A model generated the notes under the pieces. That model ran no database searches. It saw nothing but the letters and a program-made list of their open reading frames with translations, and was not told where the DNA came from. Shown piece by piece: positions 13,412 to 17,054 of a stretch of 17,054 bases of DNA. Both the position numbers and the translations under genes were made by a program. Each line of letters opens with the position of its first letter. Position 1 is the first letter of the stretch. Origin of the DNA: Pseudomonadota bacterium (GTDB taxonomy: Bacteria; Pseudomonadota; Gammaproteobacteria; Burkholderiales; Burkholderiaceae); contig JAEZQX010000441.1 of assembly GCA_023441105.1 (NCBI GenBank), positions 1-17,054 on the forward strand, in the 5' to 3' direction.

Positions 13412-14212
13412 GTGCAACACGGAACCGGCGAGACGGCCGGCCACGTCCTGGAATGCAAGCAGGTCGAGCGCCGCTTCGGCGGCCTGCTCGCCCTGAACGG
13501 CGTCGACCTCGCCATCCGGCGTGGCGAGATCTTCGGCCTCGTCGGCCCCAACGGCAGCGGCAAGACCACCCTCATCAACGCGATCACCGGGTTCTTCCCG
13601 CCGCAGCGTGGCCGCATCCTTCTCGACGGTCGCGACATCACCGGACTGGCGCCGCACAAGGTGGCCCGGCTCGGCGTCGCCCGCACGTTCCAGAACCTGG
13701 CCCTCTTCAACGGCATGACGGTGCTGGACAACATCCTGCTCGGGCGCCATGTCCACATGCGGCCAGGCGTCCTGCGCACCGCCCTCTACCAATGGCTCAG
13801 CCGGCCCGAAGAGATCGCCCATCGCCAGCTGTGCGAGGAGGTCATCGACTTCATGCAGCTGCAGGGGGTTCGAGACGAGCTGGTGGATGTGATTCCCCTC
13901 GGGCTCAAGAAACGAGTCGAGCTGGCGCGCGCGCTGGTGGCCGAGCCGAGCTTCCTGATCCTCGACGAGCCGATGGCCGGGATGAACCAGGAAGAAAAGG
14001 AGTACATGGCGCGGTTCATCCTCGATGCCCGGGACGAGCGTGGCGTCACGGTGATGCTGATCGAGCACCACATGGACATCATCGTCGGCATCTGCGACCG
14101 CATGCTGGTGCTCAGCTACGGCGAGGTGATCGATACCGGCGTGCCGCGCAAGGTGATCGCCGATCCGCGAGTCATCAAGGCCTATCTCGGCAGCGCTCAT
14201 GCGGTCGCCTGA
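13412..14212 (+). CDS. Liv-type ABC transporter ATP-binding protein (LivG-like)
   Basis: A 266-residue ATPase of the branched-chain amino acid/HAAT ABC importer type. Walker A is GPNGSGKT (45-52), the Q-loop glutamine is Gln94 in RTFQNLALF, Walker B is FLILDEP (181-187), and the switch histidine is in LIEHHMDI (His219/His220). The signature segment reads IPLGLKKRVELARAL (about 161-175), so the usual LSGGQ/LSYGQ is replaced by PLGLKK. I recall this replacement in ATPases encoded next to acyl-CoA ligases; it is not necessarily a defect. The start is GTG at 13412, as there is no ATG before the conserved region; GGTGGAG lies upstream at somewhat long spacing. The end overlaps the ligase start by 14 nt. 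With LivH downstream it should form part of an importer for an organic or aromatic acid rather than necessarily an amino acid. Confidence 0.92.
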   Translation: MQHGTGETAGHVLECKQVERRFGGLLALNGVDLAIRRGEIFGLVGPNGSGKTTLINAITGFFPPQRGRILLDGRDITGLAPHKVARLGVARTFQNLALFNGMTVLDNILLGRHVHMRPGVLRTALYQWLSRPEEIAHRQLCEEVIDFMQLQGVRDELVDVIPLGLKKRVELARALVAEPSFLILDEPMAGMNQEEKEYMARFILDARDERGVTVMLIEHHMDIIVGICDRMLVLSYGEVIDTGVPRKVIADPRVIKAYLGSAHAVA

Positions 14213-16142
14213 GCGACAGCCCGGCGCCGCCGGGGGCAGCTGGGATTTCGATCCCGGGACGACGCTGGTCCGGCTGCTGGCAGCCAATGCCAAAGCCGAC
14301 CCCGACCGGGTCGCCTTTCGCGAGAAGGACCGCGGGATCTGGCAGGAGACCAGCTGGCGCCAGGTGCACCAGACGGTGATCGCCTGCGCCGCCGGGCTGC
14401 AGGAGCTCGGGCTTGCCCCCGGCCAGGCCGTCCTGGTGCTCGGCGACAACCGGCCGCGCCTGTACATGGGAATGCTCGCCGCCGGTGCGCTGCGCGCCAC
14501 GCCGATGCCTGTCTATCCCGATGCGACGCCCGAGGAAGTGCTGCACGCCCTGCAGGATGTCGACGCTCGCATCGTGCTGGCCGAAGACCAGGAGCAGGTG
14601 GACAAGGCGCTGGACCTGCGCGAGCGCGGGGCGGCGCTGCCTTGCATCGTCTACGACGACCCGCGCGGCATGGCGCGCTATGCCGTCCCGGGCCTGGTGT
14701 CATGGCAGGCGCTGGAGGCATCGGGTCGCAGCCGGCTGGCCGCCGATCCGGCGCTCGACCAAACGCTGACGACGCTGGCGCAGCCCGAGGATCCCGCGGT
14801 GCTGATCCACTCCTCGGGTACCACCGGCAAGCCAAAGGGCGTGCCGCTGCGGCATCGCAACGTGCTGGCCGGCGTGCGCAACGCCTTCCGCGCCAGGGCC
14901 TTCAGCCACGGCGAGGAGGTGCTCGCCTACCTGCCGATGGCCTGGGTGGGGGATTTCGCCATCACCATGGGCGCCGGCATCGCCTTGCGCTTCGTCATCA
15001 ACATCCCCGAGCGGCAGGAGACGGTCCTGCACGACCTCCGCGAGATCGCGCCGACCTTCTACCTGGCGGCGCCGCGCAGCTGGGACAACATGCTCACCGC
15101 GATCCAGGTGCGGATGCAGGACTCGACCCCGCTCAAGAAGCTCCTCTACCGGCTGTTCATCGACTCGTCGATGGCCGCCGAGCGGCGGCGCCTGGCGGGC
15201 CGGCAGCCCACGCTCGGCCAGCGCCTGCTGCGCCCCGTCGGCGAGCTGCTGGTCACCGGGCCGCTCAAGGACCAGATCGGCATGAGCCGCCTGCGCAACG
15301 CCTTCACCGGCGGCGAGGCGATCGGCGAGGACACCTTCGTCTTCTACCGTGCCCTCGGCGTCCGGCTGCGCCAGCTCTACGGCCAGACCGAGAGCAGCGC
15401 CTTCAACGCCATGCAGGATCCGGACGAGGTCCGGCTGCACACCGTGGGTCGCCCGTTGCCGGGCGTCGAATTGCGGATCGGCGATGACGGCGCCATCCTG
15501 ATCCGCTCGGAAAGCGTCTTCGCCGGCTACCACCGGAACGAGGCGGCGACCCGCGAGGTCCTGGCGGACGACGGCTGGCTGCGCACGGGCGACGCCGGTT
15601 ATGTCGAGAGCGATGGGCAGGTGGTGGTGCTGGGCCGCCTGTCGGAGGTGGTGCACACCGCCGCCGGCGAGCGCTACATACCGAACTACATCGAGAACCG
15701 GCTCAAGTTCAGCCCCTATATCAAGGATGTCGCGATCCTCGGTCGGGGCCGCGACAAGCTTGCCGCCATCATTTGCATCGACCGCGATGCCACCGGTCAT
15801 TGGGCGGAGTTGCGCGGGATCTCCTACATGTCCTATGCCGACCTGTCGCAGAAGCCCGACGTGCAGGCCCTGCTGGCGGAGCAGGTGCGCCATGTCAACG
15901 CGACCTTGCCACCCGGCCTGCAGATCCGACATTTCGTGAGCCTGCACAAGGAGTTCGATCCCGACGACGGCGAGATCACCCGCACCCGGAAATTGCGTCG
16001 CAGCGTGGTGGAGGAGCGCTATGCGCCCATCATCGACGCCATCTACGGCGGCCAGCGGCAGGTCTCCATGCGGGCGCAGGTCGTTTACGAAACCGGCGCC
16101 ACCGGCGTCACCGAGCGCCTGCTGGCGATTGCGGCGGTCTAG
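14199..16142 (+). CDS. AMP-forming acyl-CoA synthetase (ANL superfamily, long-chain type)
   Basis: A 647-residue adenylate-forming ligase that activates a carboxylic acid to its CoA thioester using ATP, releasing AMP and pyrophosphate. The phosphate-binding loop is SSGTTGKPKG (205-214), the adenine motif is YGQTE (394-398), the ribose-binding aspartate is Asp465 in GWLRTGDAGYVESDG, and the hinge is VVVLGR (475-480). The C-terminal domain ends with EITRTRKLRRSVVEERY, Lys598 being a candidate for the catalytic lysine. Length and an insertion near 310-350 (STPLKKLLYRLFIDSSMAAERRRLAGRQ) fit the long-chain fatty acyl-CoA synthetase (FadD15-like) branch. It overlaps the ATPase gene by 14 nt, and LivH starts three bases after its stop. 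This ties it to the importer and suggests activation of the incoming acid. The acid could be fatty, aromatic or terpenoid; nothing in the sequence decides. Confidence 0.93.
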   Translation: MRSPERQPGAAGGSWDFDPGTTLVRLLAANAKADPDRVAFREKDRGIWQETSWRQVHQTVIACAAGLQELGLAPGQAVLVLGDNRPRLYMGMLAAGALRATPMPVYPDATPEEVLHALQDVDARIVLAEDQEQVDKALDLRERGAALPCIVYDDPRGMARYAVPGLVSWQALEASGRSRLAADPALDQTLTTLAQPEDPAVLIHSSGTTGKPKGVPLRHRNVLAGVRNAFRARAFSHGEEVLAYLPMAWVGDFAITMGAGIALRFVINIPERQETVLHDLREIAPTFYLAAPRSWDNMLTAIQVRMQDSTPLKKLLYRLFIDSSMAAERRRLAGRQPTLGQRLLRPVGELLVTGPLKDQIGMSRLRNAFTGGEAIGEDTFVFYRALGVRLRQLYGQTESSAFNAMQDPDEVRLHTVGRPLPGVELRIGDDGAILIRSESVFAGYHRNEAATREVLADDGWLRTGDAGYVESDGQVVVLGRLSEVVHTAAGERYIPNYIENRLKFSPYIKDVAILGRGRDKLAAIICIDRDATGHWAELRGISYMSYADLSQKPDVQALLAEQVRHVNATLPPGLQIRHFVSLHKEFDPDDGEITRTRKLRRSVVEERYAPIIDAIYGGQRQVSMRAQVVYETGATGVTERLLAIAAV

Positions 16143-16145
16143 CCG

Positions 16146-17033
16146 ATGGACCTGATGTACTTCCTTGAACTCGCGATCAACGGCGGCCTCGCCGGCCTGA
16201 TGTATTCGTTGGTGGCCATGGGCATCGTGCTGATCTACAAGTCGTCCTCGGTGCCCAATCTCGCCCAGGGTGCGCTGACGATGCTGGGCGCCTACATCGT
16301 GCTGGCCTTTGCCGGCAACCTCGGCGCGCCGATCTGGCTGGCCGTCCCGCTGGCGATGGCCACCATGTTCTTCCTCGGGATGGGCGTCGAACGCACGGCG
16401 TTGCGCCGTCTTGCCGGGCGCCCGGTGGTGATGATCCTGATGATGACGCTGGGCCTGGACATCTTCCTGCGGGCGGCCACCATGACCCTCTGGGGAGGCA
16501 GCGGCCGACCCTTGCGCATCGGCATCAGCGACGACCCGCTGTTCCTCGGCCCGCTGCTCCTCAATCGCGCCTATGTCGTCGGCGCGGTGGTGGCGCTGAT
16601 ACTGTTTGCCGTCTTCGTCGTGTTTTTCCGCACCCGCCAGGGCGTCGTGTTGCGCGCGATCTCCGACGACTACGTCGCCTCCTGGTCAGTGGGCATCTCG
16701 GTGGAGCGCGGCGTGGCGCTGTCCTGGGCATTGTCGTCGATGACTGCCACCACCGCCGGCGTGCTGTTCGGCTCCATCCAGAGCGTCGACCAGTCGCTGG
16801 CGCTCCTGCTGCTCAAGGGCATCACCGTCGCCGTGCTTGGCGGAATGGACAGCCTCGGCGGCGCCATTCTCGCGGGCCTGCTGCTGGGCGTGGTCGAAAG
16901 CGTCGCCTCCGGCTACCTCGACCCGCTGCTGGGCGGTGGCACCCGCGACCTGGTGGTCGCTGGGATGCTGATCCTGACGATCATGATTCGGCCGCATGGG
17001 TTGTTCGGGCGCAAGGATATCGAGAGGGTGTAG
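16146..17033 (+). CDS. Liv-type ABC transporter permease (LivH-like)
   Basis: A 295-residue inner-membrane permease of the LivH family. It begins MDLMYFLELAINGGLAGLMYSLVAMGIVLIYKSSSVPNLAQGALTMLGAYI, where VPNLAQGALTMLGAY corresponds to the family's INFAHGxxxMxGAY. The cytoplasmic loop that contacts the ATPase is FFRTRQGVVLRAISDDYVASWSVGISVERG (about 158-190). Late landmarks are LLLKGITVAVLGGMDSLGGAILAGLLLGVVESVASGYL and the ending MIRPHGLFGRKDIERV, both typical. About eight hydrophobic segments are visible. It follows the ligase by three bases with no clear ribosome-binding site, so translation is probably coupled. A functional importer also needs a LivM permease, usually a LivF ATPase, and a binding protein; none is present before the window ends 21 bases later. 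Confidence 0.94.
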   Translation: MDLMYFLELAINGGLAGLMYSLVAMGIVLIYKSSSVPNLAQGALTMLGAYIVLAFAGNLGAPIWLAVPLAMATMFFLGMGVERTALRRLAGRPVVMILMMTLGLDIFLRAATMTLWGGSGRPLRIGISDDPLFLGPLLLNRAYVVGAVVALILFAVFVVFFRTRQGVVLRAISDDYVASWSVGISVERGVALSWALSSMTATTAGVLFGSIQSVDQSLALLLLKGITVAVLGGMDSLGGAILAGLLLGVVESVASGYLDPLLGGGTRDLVVAGMLILTIMIRPHGLFGRKDIERV

Positions 17034-17054
17034 TGGAGAGATCCCCCCTTGGCG

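Noticed and set aside
14700..15947. A 415-codon minus-strand frame opposite the acyl-CoA ligase
   Set aside because: It lies entirely within the ligase, which carries all the family motifs.

Overview
The window is GC-rich throughout, densely coded, and reads as a piece of chromosome from a Gram-negative bacterium. TRAP and Liv-type ABC importers, a BetT-like BCCT carrier, MaoC and CaiB/BaiF enzymes and DUF427/DUF899 proteins together suggest Pseudomonadota, most likely a metabolically versatile betaproteobacterium. That placement is an inference from gene content and base composition; there is no rRNA or marker gene. I saw no tRNA, rRNA, CRISPR array, insertion sequence, integrase or phage gene.

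Layout. (1) 69-1952, plus strand: a DUF899 thioredoxin-like protein overlapping a 94-residue membrane protein, then a papain-fold (NlpC/P60 or CHAP-like) protein. (2) 2031-4026, minus strand: a TPR-like protein with two apparent winged-helix domains, followed by a small beta-propeller protein whose first codons contain a 12-bp tandem repeat. (3) 4073-5335, plus: a UGT/sterol-glucosyltransferase-like GT1 enzyme, with a candidate terminator behind it. (4) 10632-5456, minus: DUF427, then a tightly packed set TRAP small permease, TRAP large permease, TRAP binding protein, class III CoA-transferase, MaoC hydratase. (5) 10779-13143, plus: an ABM-like protein and a BetT-like BCCT transporter. (6) 13412 to the end, plus: Liv-type ATPase, AMP-forming acyl-CoA ligase and LivH permease. 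This last operon evidently continues past the window, because the second permease, second ATPase and binding protein are missing.

How the genes work together. Two operons couple uptake of an organic acid to its CoA activation, by different chemistry. The TRAP operon would import a carboxylate, transfer CoA to it without spending ATP, and hydrate or dehydrate the thioester. The Liv operon would import an acid with an ABC transporter and activate it with an ATP-consuming ligase encoded between the transporter genes. Both contain 14-nt gene overlaps or very short gaps that point to translational coupling. The substrates cannot be read from the sequence.

The least familiar part is the regulator/beta-propeller pair at 2031-4026. 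I did not find a demonstrably new defence, mobile or RNA-based system here.
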